The position numbers and the translations under genes are program-made. A DNA stretch of 64,000 nucleotides from Salibaculum sp031581025 (lineage in GTDB: Bacteria; Pseudomonadota; Alphaproteobacteria; Rhodobacterales; Rhodobacteraceae), in NCBI RefSeq assembly GCF_031581025.1, contig NZ_JAVLCA010000011.1; one strand, 5' to 3'. Shown one piece after another: positions 57,102-64,000 of the stretch (positions within the stretch are counted from its first letter, which is position 1; the number at the start of each line of letters is the position of its first letter). Under the pieces are notes generated by a model. It was given only the letters and a program-made list of their open reading frames with translations, had not been told where the DNA came from and searched no databases.

Positions 57102-57122
57102 ATTTCATGGATATTCGAAATA
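57101..57122. promoter_or_regulatory. Candidate ArsR operator at the arsRC start
   Basis: TATTTC (57101-57106), 10 bases, GAAATA (57117-57122): a perfect 6-bp inverted repeat in an AT-rich stretch that touches the ATG of arsRC. Size and position fit ArsR-family sites that block the promoter. No clear -35/-10 pair could be fixed. Confidence 0.5.
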
Positions 57123-57166
57123 CCGACCCGCTCAAGTGAAGCTTTTGTAACGCCGGTTTTCACATC

Positions 57167-57201
57167 AAAGGGCCCGCCGTGCTTTCACGCGGCGGGCCCT
57201 T
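57167..57201 (-). terminator. Terminator of the ectABC-ask operon
   Basis: Perfect 12-bp stem AAGGGCCCGCCG/CGGCGGGCCCTT with a 10-base loop (itself with a small GTG/CAC pairing), 33 bases after the ask stop, followed by TTT only in part. It separates the ect operon from the arsRC promoter. Confidence 0.85.
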
Positions 57202-57233
57202 CGTCTGTGGCTGATCGCGCGACCGGGCGCCGG

Positions 57234-58658
57234 TCAGGCGGCCTTGGCCAGCGGGGCCTCAGCGCCCTCGATCAGCGCGCCGTGCAGGGCCTTGACCACG
57301 GCATCGCGGCTGTCGCGGTCGACGATGTATTGCACATCCACGTTGCGCGGGCCCTGTGTGGCGCCGATCGCCTCGTGCCCGGCCTTGGCGATGGCTTGCA
57401 ACCCACGGGTCAGCACCGACAGGCCGCGCAGGTCGCGCCCGATGGCCGAGACGACTGACACGGTACGCGTGGTGATCTCGGCGCCGGGATAGGCCGCAGC
57501 GATATCCTTTTCAACGCGCCGCATGGTCTTGAGCGATGTGTCCAGGTAGTGCGTGATGGTATTAGCATTCGACACCTTGGAGACGATGCGCACGTCGTGA
57601 CGGCGCAGCACGTCCAGGATCGTGGCATCATAGCCTTTCACGCCGACCATGTCCTGCTCGAAGACCTCGAGAGTGACGATATCCAGGCCAGTGACGATCT
57701 CGACCGCCGCCCGCTCGGCGCGCTGGTCGTCGATCAGCGTGCCCGGATCGCCCGGCTCGAAGGCGTTGGTCACGCGCAGCGGGATCTCGGCCTGGCGCAG
57801 GACCTTGGCCGCCTTGGGGTGGATCGCCTCCATTCCCATGTTGGACAGCTGGTCGGCCACGTCGTAATTGGTACGGCCCAGCTTGCGCACGGCCCCCTCG
57901 CCCACCAGTTTCGGGTCGCAGGAGGACAGGTGGAATTCCTTGTGAATGATCGCCTCGCGCGCGCCGGTCAGGGCGGCCAGCCGCGAAAACGTCACTTCGG
58001 AATAGCCTCGGTCGAACTCGCGCATCAGGCCTTCGGCGCATTGCGCATAGCCGGTGACGATGGGCATTTCCGTTTCCGGATCGACGCCCGCCATGGCCGA
58101 AGAGATCCGTTCTTCCAGGGTCACATCGCCCTCGTCCCGCCAGCCCGACAGATCCACGCAACGGGCATTCACGCCCGCGCGCTGGAGCAACAGCGTGGTC
58201 ACGAAGGCCGAATGGGATTCGCCAAGGCCCGAGAGAAGCTCGCGGATTTGCAGCATGTGCTCGGACAGGCGGAAGTGGCCGTAGGAACACAGCCGCTGCA
58301 GGTCGATCAGACAGTTGCGCGCCCCGTCGACGCGGTCACGCACGAAATCATCCGCCTGTTCGATGTCGGCGGGGTTGTCCAGCACGGCCTTGTGCGCCGC
58401 GATCATGGCATCGGCGACGCGGGTCAACCCATCGTGCCAGCCATGGCCGGTGTCGGATTGCGCGAACTGGGCGTAGACGCCCTGGTCGCCGGTCTTCTTG
58501 TGCTCGAGTAGCAGATCCGTGATGCCCCCGAAGGCCGAGACGACGAATACGCGACCATAAAGCGCCGCCCCGCTGCGGTCGCCTATGAAGAGCGTGTCGC
58601 GCAGCTCGTTGACGCGGGACATCGAGGTCCCGCCGATCTTTTCCACGGTATGGGCCAT
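57234..58658 (-). CDS. ask: Ectoine-pathway aspartokinase
   Basis: 474 aa. KIGGTSMSRVNELRDTLFIG at the N-terminus is the kinase motif (KxGGTS), and the catalytic region continues with FVVSAFGGITDLLL. A C-terminal ACT domain pair begins about residue 320 (VKGYDATILDVLRRHDVRIV). It is the specialised Ask_Ect type that feeds aspartyl phosphate to ectoine synthesis and is often less feedback-inhibited. Follows ectC by 23 bases. No ectD lies in this cluster, so ectoine rather than hydroxyectoine is the expected product. Confidence 0.93.
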   Translation of the reverse strand: MAHTVEKIGGTSMSRVNELRDTLFIGDRSGAALYGRVFVVSAFGGITDLLLEHKKTGDQGVYAQFAQSDTGHGWHDGLTRVADAMIAAHKAVLDNPADIEQADDFVRDRVDGARNCLIDLQRLCSYGHFRLSEHMLQIRELLSGLGESHSAFVTTLLLQRAGVNARCVDLSGWRDEGDVTLEERISSAMAGVDPETEMPIVTGYAQCAEGLMREFDRGYSEVTFSRLAALTGAREAIIHKEFHLSSCDPKLVGEGAVRKLGRTNYDVADQLSNMGMEAIHPKAAKVLRQAEIPLRVTNAFEPGDPGTLIDDQRAERAAVEIVTGLDIVTLEVFEQDMVGVKGYDATILDVLRRHDVRIVSKVSNANTITHYLDTSLKTMRRVEKDIAAAYPGAEITTRTVSVVSAIGRDLRGLSVLTRGLQAIAKAGHEAIGATQGPRNVDVQYIVDRDSRDAVVKALHGALIEGAEAPLAKAA

Positions 58659-58681
58659 GCTCGGCCTCCTTGTCCTTTGCG

Positions 58682-59077
58682 TCAGCTTTCGTCGGGCGCC
58701 GCGTAGGAACCGTCTTCGCGGTGCACCTCCGTGCCCGTCACCGGCGGGTTGAAGCAGCAGGCCATGACCAGTTCCTCATGGGCGACAAGCCGGTGCTTGT
58801 CGTGCTGGTCCAGCGCATACATCACGCCGGGCCGGATGGGGTAGGTCGTCCCCGTGGCCAGGTCGGTGATCTCGCCGGTGCCCTGCATGCAATAGACGCT
58901 TTCGAAGTGGTTCTTGTAGTGGAAGGTGTGGTCCGACCCCGCTTCGAGGAAGGTGATATGGAACGAGAACCCCATATCGTCGTCGGCCAGCAGCATCCGC
59001 ACCGAGGACCACTGCGCGTCGGAAACCACGCGGTCGGGCTGGTTGGCGGTGATGTCGTGAAAGTCGCGAACGATCAT
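58682..59077 (-). CDS. ectC: Ectoine synthase
   Basis: 131 aa cupin enzyme that cyclises N-gamma-acetyl-diaminobutyrate to ectoine. Conserved blocks: WSSVRMLLADDDMGFSFHIT, HTFHYKNHFESVYCMQGTGE with metal-binding residues, and PPVTGTEVHREDGSYA at the end. Starts 5 bases after the ectB stop. Confidence 0.97.
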   Translation of the reverse strand: MIVRDFHDITANQPDRVVSDAQWSSVRMLLADDDMGFSFHITFLEAGSDHTFHYKNHFESVYCMQGTGEITDLATGTTYPIRPGVMYALDQHDKHRLVAHEELVMACCFNPPVTGTEVHREDGSYAAPDES

Positions 59078-59082
59078 GGGGC

Positions 59083-60369
59083 TTACTCCGCTGCGATCTT
59101 GGTGTTGGCGAGGACGTCGCGGGTCGCGTCCACAAGAATGTTGAAGCCCTTGCGGAAGGTCTCCATCGAGGTGGTCAGCGGGGCGAGGACCTTGACGACC
59201 TCGTCGTCGCTGCCCGAGGTCTCGATCACGAGGCCCTTTTCATAGGCCCGCGCACAGATCTTCTCGGCCAGCTCGCCGCTGCCCACGTCCACGCCCTGCA
59301 TCAGCCCGCGCCCCTTGAGATAGGCGCCGGGTATCATCTCGGCGATCTCGTTCAGGGCCGTGGTGATCATGACCGTCTTGTGCGCCAGGTCCTGCTGGAA
59401 CTTGTCGTCCGACCAGAACTTGTAAATCGCCGTCTTGGCGGTCACGAAGGCATGGGTGTTCCCACGGAAGGTGCCATTGTGCTCGGCCGGGCCGAAGACA
59501 TCATGTTCGGGGCGCACGAGCACCAGCGCCAGCGGCAGGCCAAAGCCCGAGATGGATTTCGCCATGGTGACGATGTCGGGCATCACGCCCATCTCCTCGA
59601 ACGAGAAGAAGGTGCCGGTGCGGCCGCAGCCGGCCTGGATGTCGTCGATGATCAACAGCGCGCCGTGCTTTTTGGCGACCTGGGCGACCCCGCGCACGAA
59701 CTCCGGCGAAGCGGCGTTCAGGCCGCCTTCGCCCTGCACGGTCTCCAGCAGGATGGCCGCGGGGGCGTCGATGCCGCCCGAGCCGTCCGACAGCATGCTG
59801 TCCAGCAGGGCAACCGAGTCGACGCCCTTGGCGAAATCGTCGAACGGCAGTCGCGTCACACCCGAGGTGTCCATGCCCGCGCCGCCACGATGGTAGCCAT
59901 TGCCGGTGGCGGCCAGCGCCCCCATGGTCACGCCGTGAAAGCCGTTGGTGAAGGCGATGACATTGGTCCGCCCGGTGGACTTGCGCGCAATCTTCATGGC
60001 CGCTTCGACAGCATTGGCGCCGGTCGGGCCGGTGAACATCACCTTGTGATCCATGTCACGCGGTTCCAGGATGTGGGTTTCCAGCGCGTGCAGGAAATCG
60101 CCCTTGGCATCCGTGTGCAGGTCCAGCCCGTGGGTGATGCCGTCATTGGTCATGTGCTCGATCAGCGCGGCCTTCATGTCCGGGTCGTTGTGCCCGTAGT
60201 TCAGCGACGAACACCCGGCGAGGAAGTCGATGTAGGTCTTGCCGGTCTCGTCGGTCATGATGGAGCCCTGCGCCTTGGTAAAGACGGCGGGCATGCCGCG
60301 GCAGTAGGAGCGCGCCTCGCTTTCGCGGCGGTCATAGATCGTAGCGGTTTTGGTCATGTCCTTGGCCAT
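59083..60369 (-). CDS. ectB: Diaminobutyrate-2-oxoglutarate transaminase
   Basis: 428 aa PLP-dependent class III aminotransferase. Opens with a YDRRESEARSYCRGMPAVFT segment and FLAGCSSLNYGHNDPDMKAA; the cofactor Lys is in VTMAKSISGFGLPLALVLVR, after LLIIDDIQAGCGRTGTFFSF. It makes L-2,4-diaminobutyrate from aspartate semialdehyde, the first step of ectoine synthesis. ATG 60367-60369 follows AAAGGATCC. 47 bases downstream of ectA. Confidence 0.97.
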   Translation of the reverse strand: MAKDMTKTATIYDRRESEARSYCRGMPAVFTKAQGSIMTDETGKTYIDFLAGCSSLNYGHNDPDMKAALIEHMTNDGITHGLDLHTDAKGDFLHALETHILEPRDMDHKVMFTGPTGANAVEAAMKIARKSTGRTNVIAFTNGFHGVTMGALAATGNGYHRGGAGMDTSGVTRLPFDDFAKGVDSVALLDSMLSDGSGGIDAPAAILLETVQGEGGLNAASPEFVRGVAQVAKKHGALLIIDDIQAGCGRTGTFFSFEEMGVMPDIVTMAKSISGFGLPLALVLVRPEHDVFGPAEHNGTFRGNTHAFVTAKTAIYKFWSDDKFQQDLAHKTVMITTALNEIAEMIPGAYLKGRGLMQGVDVGSGELAEKICARAYEKGLVIETSGSDDEVVKVLAPLTTSMETFRKGFNILVDATRDVLANTKIAAE

Positions 60370-60416
60370 GATGGATCCTTTCGGGAAATCTTGTGTGAGG
60401 GGGCCGGGTGCGCGGA

Positions 60417-60965
60417 TCAGGCCGCGCGGCGCAGCGGCACCGAGGCGGGCAGCTCGATCGTCACCATGTGTTCGGTGTCGTGGCGGCCCTCGAAATGCAC
60501 CTCCTTCTCGAAGTGGGGCGCATCCGACAGATCGCCGCCGATGTGGCGCGCGAAGCTGCGGAACAGGCCCCAGGAGGCGTCGTTGTCCTTGGTGATTGTC
60601 GTCTTCAGGTGGGTGGCATCGGCACAATTCTTGCGCTCGATCAGGTGGGTCAGCATCTTGCGGCCCAGGCCCAACCCGCGCGCCTTGTCGCTCACCGCGA
60701 CCTGCCAGACGAAGAGTTCGTCCTTCTCGGGGATCATGTAGCCGGAAATCCAGCCGACGACCTCGCCGTGGAGTTCGGCCACCACGCAGGTGTCGCGAAA
60801 ATGGTCGGCCTGGACTAGGTTACAGTACATCGAGTTCTCGTCGAGAGGCTTGCACGCCTTGATCAGCGCCCAGATTTCCGCCCCGTCCTTGGCATCGGGT
60901 TTGCGCAGACGGGGCACGCGCGCTCGGGGTTTGACCGGATCGTCGTTCAAGATGTCCTTGGGCAT
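60417..60965 (-). CDS. ectA: Diaminobutyrate acetyltransferase
   Basis: 182 aa GNAT-family enzyme that acetylates diaminobutyrate. EctA blocks: IKACKPLDENSMYCNLVQAD, VVGWISGYMIPEKDELFVWQ and the acetyl-CoA site VAVSDKARGLGLGRKMLTHL. First gene of ectABC-ask. The ATG at 60963-60965 follows AGAGGT. A -35/-10 pair and an 8-bp palindrome lie just upstream. Confidence 0.97.
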   Translation of the reverse strand: MPKDILNDDPVKPRARVPRLRKPDAKDGAEIWALIKACKPLDENSMYCNLVQADHFRDTCVVAELHGEVVGWISGYMIPEKDELFVWQVAVSDKARGLGLGRKMLTHLIERKNCADATHLKTTITKDNDASWGLFRSFARHIGGDLSDAPHFEKEVHFEGRHDTEHMVTIELPASVPLRRAA

Positions 60966-60995
60966 GGGAGCTGACCTCTCTGATTGTTTGGAAAG

Positions 60996-61032
60996 CTAAT
61001 TAGTATATCTGACCCGATAATTCAACCTTCAA
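60996..61032 (-). promoter_or_regulatory. ectA promoter with palindrome at the predicted start site
   Basis: On the minus strand a -35 like TTGAAG (61027-61032) and a -10 like GATATA (61004-61009) are 17 bases apart in an AT-rich stretch. The perfect palindrome CTAATTAG (60996-61003) sits directly downstream, where transcription should begin, so a dimeric repressor such as the divergently encoded EctR could block RNA polymerase here. Confidence 0.5.
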
Positions 61033-61157
61033 AGCAAGCGATGCGCATCTTGCGCGCACATGGCACGTTTACAAAGCCTCGACCCCTTCAGGTTTCATCT
61101 CTTTTCTGCAAGGCTCATGCTTCGCTTCGTGAATATCTCACAAAACTCCTTAGGCGA

Positions 61158-61186
61158 TTGAAGGACTGCTCGGTCCGTGCCATACT
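61158..61186 (+). promoter_or_regulatory. ectR promoter implying a leaderless mRNA
   Basis: -35 TTGAAG (61158-61163), 17 bases, -10 CATACT (61181-61186). The start site expected 6-7 bases later coincides with the A of the ectR ATG at 61193. No ribosome-binding sequence precedes that ATG. The -35 hexamer is the same as that proposed for ectA. Confidence 0.5.
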
Positions 61187-61192
61187 TGCAAC

Positions 61193-61690
61193 ATGTCAAC
61201 AGCCTTTCCCAACCGCACCGACGAAAGCCTGATCGCGCTGCGCCGCATCCTGCGGGCCACCGAATCGTATGCACGGGATCTGGCGCATGCAGTCGGCCTG
61301 AGTCCCGCGCAACTGCGCGTGCTTCAAATCGTGGCCGAGCGCGACAGCGCCACGCCCAAGCTGCTCGCCCGCCAGATGGGGGTCAGCCAGGCGACGGTCA
61401 CCGCGCTGGTGGACAAGCTGGTGGCGCGCGGCCTGGTCACGCGGGTGCCATCGGACCTGGACCGCCGCCAGACCAATATCATCGCCACCGACCTGGGCCG
61501 CGAACGGCTGGATGATGCGCCCGATGCGCTGCAACAACGCTATGTCGCGGCCTTCAAGCAGCTGCAGGACTGGGAGCAGGCACAGCTTATCTCGTCACTG
61601 GAACGGGTGGCCGACATGCTCGACGCCCAGGACATCGACGCGGCCCCGGTCCTGACGACGGGTGACATCCGCTCGGGCCGGCGCGGCTAG
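61193..61690 (+). CDS. ectR: MarR-family regulator EctR
   Basis: 165 aa winged-helix regulator. DNA-binding core KLLARQMGVSQATVTALVDK followed by the wing LVTRVPSDLDRRQTNIIATD, typical of MarR proteins. Divergent from ectA, like the EctR repressors of methylotrophic ectoine producers. The 227-base gap to ectA contains two likely promoters and a palindrome. Its stop (TAG) and the hemC stop share the four bases CTAG. Confidence 0.88.
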   Translation: MSTAFPNRTDESLIALRRILRATESYARDLAHAVGLSPAQLRVLQIVAERDSATPKLLARQMGVSQATVTALVDKLVARGLVTRVPSDLDRRQTNIIATDLGRERLDDAPDALQQRYVAAFKQLQDWEQAQLISSLERVADMLDAQDIDAAPVLTTGDIRSGRRG

Positions 61691-62652
61691 CCGCCCTTCA
61701 TCGCGGCGAAGAAGCCGGGCGTGGCCCGGCCTAGCAATTCGCGCGCCAGCGCCTCGCCCATGGCCGGTCCGTCGGCGACGGGGCCGGACATCTCGCCTGC
61801 ATGAACCTCGGACCCGTCGGGGCGCAGGATCTCGCCGCGCAGGCGCAGGCCCTCGGGGGCAAATTCGGCCAGCCCGCCGATGGGCGTCTCGCAAGAGCCG
61901 TCCAGCGCCGCGAGAAAGGCCCGCTCGCAGGCCAGCCGGGCACCGGTGTCCGTGTCGTGAATCGCCGAAAGCATCCCGGCAACCCTGTCATCCGCGGTGC
62001 GCCGTTCGATCCCGATGGCGCCCTGCGCGATGGCCGGCAGCATGTCCTCGGTGGCGATGGCGGCGCGGGCCACCTCGGCACGGCCCAGCCGCCGCAGCCC
62101 GGCCATGGCCAGGAAGGTGGCCGCCGCCACACCGTCTTCCAGTTTTTTCAGCCGGGTCTGCACGTTGCCACGAAACTCCACCACCTGCAGGTCCGGTCGC
62201 CGCGCGCGCAATTGCGCCTGCCGCCGCAGGCTCGACGTGCCCACCACCGCACCTTCGGGCAGATCGCTCAGCGCGCCATGCTCCAACGAGACGAAGGCAT
62301 CCCGCGCGTCTTCGCGCGGCAGCAGACAATCCAGCACCAGCCCGGCGGGCTGCGCCACCGGCATGTCCTTCATGGAATGCACGGCGATGTCGATCACACC
62401 CGCCAGCATGGCCTCCTCGATCTCCTTGGTGAAAAGGCCCTTGCCGCCGATCTCCTTGAGCGGCCTGTCCGCGTCGATCATCGAGCGGTTGTCGCCGGTG
62501 GTCTTGATGACCACGACCTCGAAGGCCGCCTCGGGCAGTTCGAAGGCCGCAGCGAGCCGATCGCGGGTTTCATGGGCCTGGGCCAGCGCCAGCGGCGAAC
62601 CGCGGGTGCCGATCTTCAACGGACGGTCGGGGGAGGGCAGATCATGCGTCAT
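61687..62652 (-). CDS. hemC: Hydroxymethylbilane synthase
   Basis: 321 aa. KIGTRGSPLALAQAHETRDR near the N-terminus, the ENRSMIDADRPLKEIGGKGL-like segment, and the dipyrromethane cofactor Cys in AFLAALDGSCETPIGG. Polymerises four porphobilinogens into hydroxymethylbilane in heme and chlorophyll synthesis. Divergent from hemE with 90 bases between starts. 3' end overlaps ectR convergently by 4 bases. Confidence 0.97.
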   Translation of the reverse strand: MTHDLPSPDRPLKIGTRGSPLALAQAHETRDRLAAAFELPEAAFEVVVIKTTGDNRSMIDADRPLKEIGGKGLFTKEIEEAMLAGVIDIAVHSMKDMPVAQPAGLVLDCLLPREDARDAFVSLEHGALSDLPEGAVVGTSSLRRQAQLRARRPDLQVVEFRGNVQTRLKKLEDGVAAATFLAMAGLRRLGRAEVARAAIATEDMLPAIAQGAIGIERRTADDRVAGMLSAIHDTDTGARLACERAFLAALDGSCETPIGGLAEFAPEGLRLRGEILRPDGSEVHAGEMSGPVADGPAMGEALARELLGRATPGFFAAMKGG

Positions 62653-62742
62653 GCGTCGCTTCTAGTGCTGTCAATCGGGGCTGACAATGGCTTGACTTCA
62701 CCCGGCGCAACTGGAACCTCGATGCTGTTGATAGGAGTTCCC

Positions 62743-63774
62743 ATGACCGACAAGACGATCCTGCGCGCCCTCGCGGGCGAAACCCTGCCCACCCCGCCGA
62801 TCTGGATGATGCGCCAGGCGGGCCGCTATCTGCCCGAATACCGCGCGACCCGGGCGCAGGCGGGGGATTTCCTGTCTCTGTGCTACACGCCGGACCTGGC
62901 CGCCGAGGTGACGCTGCAACCGATCCGCCGCTATGGCTTCGACGGGGCGATCCTGTTTGCAGATATCCTGCTGGTCCCGCAGGCGCTGGGGGCCGATTTG
63001 TGGTTCGTCACCGGCGAGGGGCCGCGCCTGTCCACCATCACCGACCAGGGCGGCTTTGACACGCTCAAACCCGCCGACACGGTGCATGACCACCTGGCCC
63101 CGATTTACGAAACCCTGCGCATACTGTCGCGGGAACTGCCCGCCGAGACCACCCTGATCGGCTTTGCAGGGGCCCCCTGGACCGTCGCCACCTACATGAT
63201 CGCCGGACGCGGGACACCCGATCAGGGCCCGGCCCATGCGCTCAAGTCCGAGAACCGCCCCCTGTTCGAGGCACTTCTGGACCGGATCACCCAGGCCACG
63301 ATCGAATACCTTTCGGCCCAGGCCGAGGCCGGGGCCGAGGTGGTCAAGATCTTCGACAGCTGGGCCGGATCGCTGCAGGGCGAGGATTTCCAGAAATACG
63401 CCATCGCGCCCGCCCGCCGCATCACCGCCGAACTCAAGGCGCGGCACCCCGGCCTGCCTGTCATCGCCTTCCCGCGCGGTGCGGGCGAGAAATTCGTCGG
63501 CCTGCACCGGGACATCGGCGCAGACTGCATCGCGCTGGATGATGGCGTGACCCCGGAATGGGCCGCAGACCAGGTGCAGACCGCGGGCTGCGTGCAGGGC
63601 AACCTAAAGTCGTCCCACATGGTAACGGGGGGCGACGATCTGGTCCGCGAAACACGCCGCGTGGTCGAGGCGCTCTCGAACGGCCCACATATCTTCAACC
63701 TGGGTCACGGGATCACGCCCGATGCGGACCCCGAGAACGTACAGCTGATGATCGACACGATCCGCAACGATTAA
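62743..63774 (+). CDS. hemE: Uroporphyrinogen decarboxylase
   Basis: 343 aa TIM-barrel enzyme that decarboxylates uroporphyrinogen III to coproporphyrinogen III. TPPIWMMRQAGRYLPEYRAT is the family start signature, GFAGAPWTVATYMIAGRG lies in the middle and GPHIFNLGHGITPDADPENV at the end. The catalytic Asp is in FDGAILFADILLVPQALG. ATG 62743 follows GGAG at 62733-62736. Divergent from hemC; followed by AT-rich DNA. Confidence 0.97.
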   Translation: MTDKTILRALAGETLPTPPIWMMRQAGRYLPEYRATRAQAGDFLSLCYTPDLAAEVTLQPIRRYGFDGAILFADILLVPQALGADLWFVTGEGPRLSTITDQGGFDTLKPADTVHDHLAPIYETLRILSRELPAETTLIGFAGAPWTVATYMIAGRGTPDQGPAHALKSENRPLFEALLDRITQATIEYLSAQAEAGAEVVKIFDSWAGSLQGEDFQKYAIAPARRITAELKARHPGLPVIAFPRGAGEKFVGLHRDIGADCIALDDGVTPEWAADQVQTAGCVQGNLKSSHMVTGGDDLVRETRRVVEALSNGPHIFNLGHGITPDADPENVQLMIDTIRND

Positions 63775-64000
63775 AAAAAGGATTACGACCAGAATAACTT
63801 TTCCGATCGTTCTAGCCTTGCTGAATTACGCGGCAAAACCGTGTCTATGGTCGTTTCAGTAACAGTTTTTCTAAACACTATTCCAATTACATAAAATACG
63901 GTATTTGACTTGCCCGAAGTCTCGAGGGCTGTTTTATTTTGGGTGCTTATGCTAACTGGTTGGATTAGTTCGGCTCTGGCCCTGTCAAGCGCTATCCTTT
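63775..64000. other. AT-rich region after hemE, possible edge of the chromosome origin
   Basis: 226 bases to the window edge with much lower GC than any other stretch here, including TTTTTCTAAACACTATTCCA, ATTACATAAAATACGGTATT and GTTTTATTTT. No gene is visible. In Caulobacter and Rickettsia the replication origin lies next to hemE. No perfect DnaA box (TTATCCACA) is present in the visible part. It could also be just a promoter for the next gene. Confidence 0.4.

Noticed and set aside
63947..63960. TTATGCTAA as a DnaA box
   Set aside because: Differs from TTATNCACA at several of the last positions; not counted as support for an origin.

Overview
This 64 kb window looks like chromosomal DNA of a marine Rhodobacteraceae (Roseobacter-group) alphaproteobacterium. 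The support is very high GC with strong third-codon-position bias, alphaproteobacterial gene orders (ybgC/tolQRAB-pal-cpoB-tilS-ftsH, ruvCAB, ycjX-ycjF, tamAB, aglEFGAK), a phosphatidylcholine synthase gene, and an ectoine cluster typical of salt-exposed bacteria. I found no tRNA, rRNA, CRISPR array, insertion sequence or phage gene.

Layout. 0-3.1 kb: a cut-off folD, fhs (C1-folate metabolism) and a MOSC-domain gene. 3.2-12.3 kb (all minus strand): ftsH, tilS and the Tol-Pal envelope system, with ybgC upstream across a 328-base gap. 12.3-16.3 kb: an unknown protein, an ACR3 arsenite exporter and the RuvCAB resolvasome. 16.6-20.5 kb: a DUF1127 small protein, prmA, a small membrane ORF and priA. 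20.6-23.9 kb (plus): transaldolase-like gene, DUF484 gene, xerC, a four-hairpin intergenic cluster and pcs. 23.9-31.2 kb: a GreA-like gene behind an FnrL-type box, ileS, a VIT/CCC1-like transporter divergent from a truncated haemoglobin, then ycjF/ycjX. 31.3-37.8 kb (plus): truA, tamA, tamB. 37.9-43.5 kb: oppABCDF peptide importer. 43.8-53.0 kb: aglEFGAK alpha-glucoside uptake and hydrolysis, with divergent LacI-type aglR and a GH1 beta-glucosidase. 53.1-53.9 kb: a fumarylacetoacetate-hydrolase-family gene. 54.0-57.1 kb: a translationally coupled arsenate-detoxification operon, arsRC(fusion)-gapdh-arsJ. 57.2-61.7 kb: ectABC-ask with divergent ectR. 61.7-63.8 kb: hemC and divergent hemE, followed by AT-rich DNA to the window edge.

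How the genes work together. The ars operon would sense arsenic, reduce arsenate and convert it to 1-arseno-3-phosphoglycerate for export. The distant ACR3 pump would export the arsenite made by the reductase half. The agl module imports alpha-glucosides and splits them in the cytoplasm, probably under AglR repression at palindromes in the aglE-aglR intergenic region. The ect cluster makes ectoine from aspartate semialdehyde, with its own aspartokinase feeding the pathway.

Most unusual points: the ArsR-ArsC fusion in a three-gene overlapping operon; a canonical EF-hand loop in the extracytoplasmic insert of AglG; a FolD whose catalytic-lysine position is Gln; four adjacent triloop hairpins between xerC and pcs; an FnrL-like site before a GreA-like gene; a probable leaderless ectR; and the AT-rich tract after hemE, which in other alphaproteobacteria is where the chromosome origin begins.
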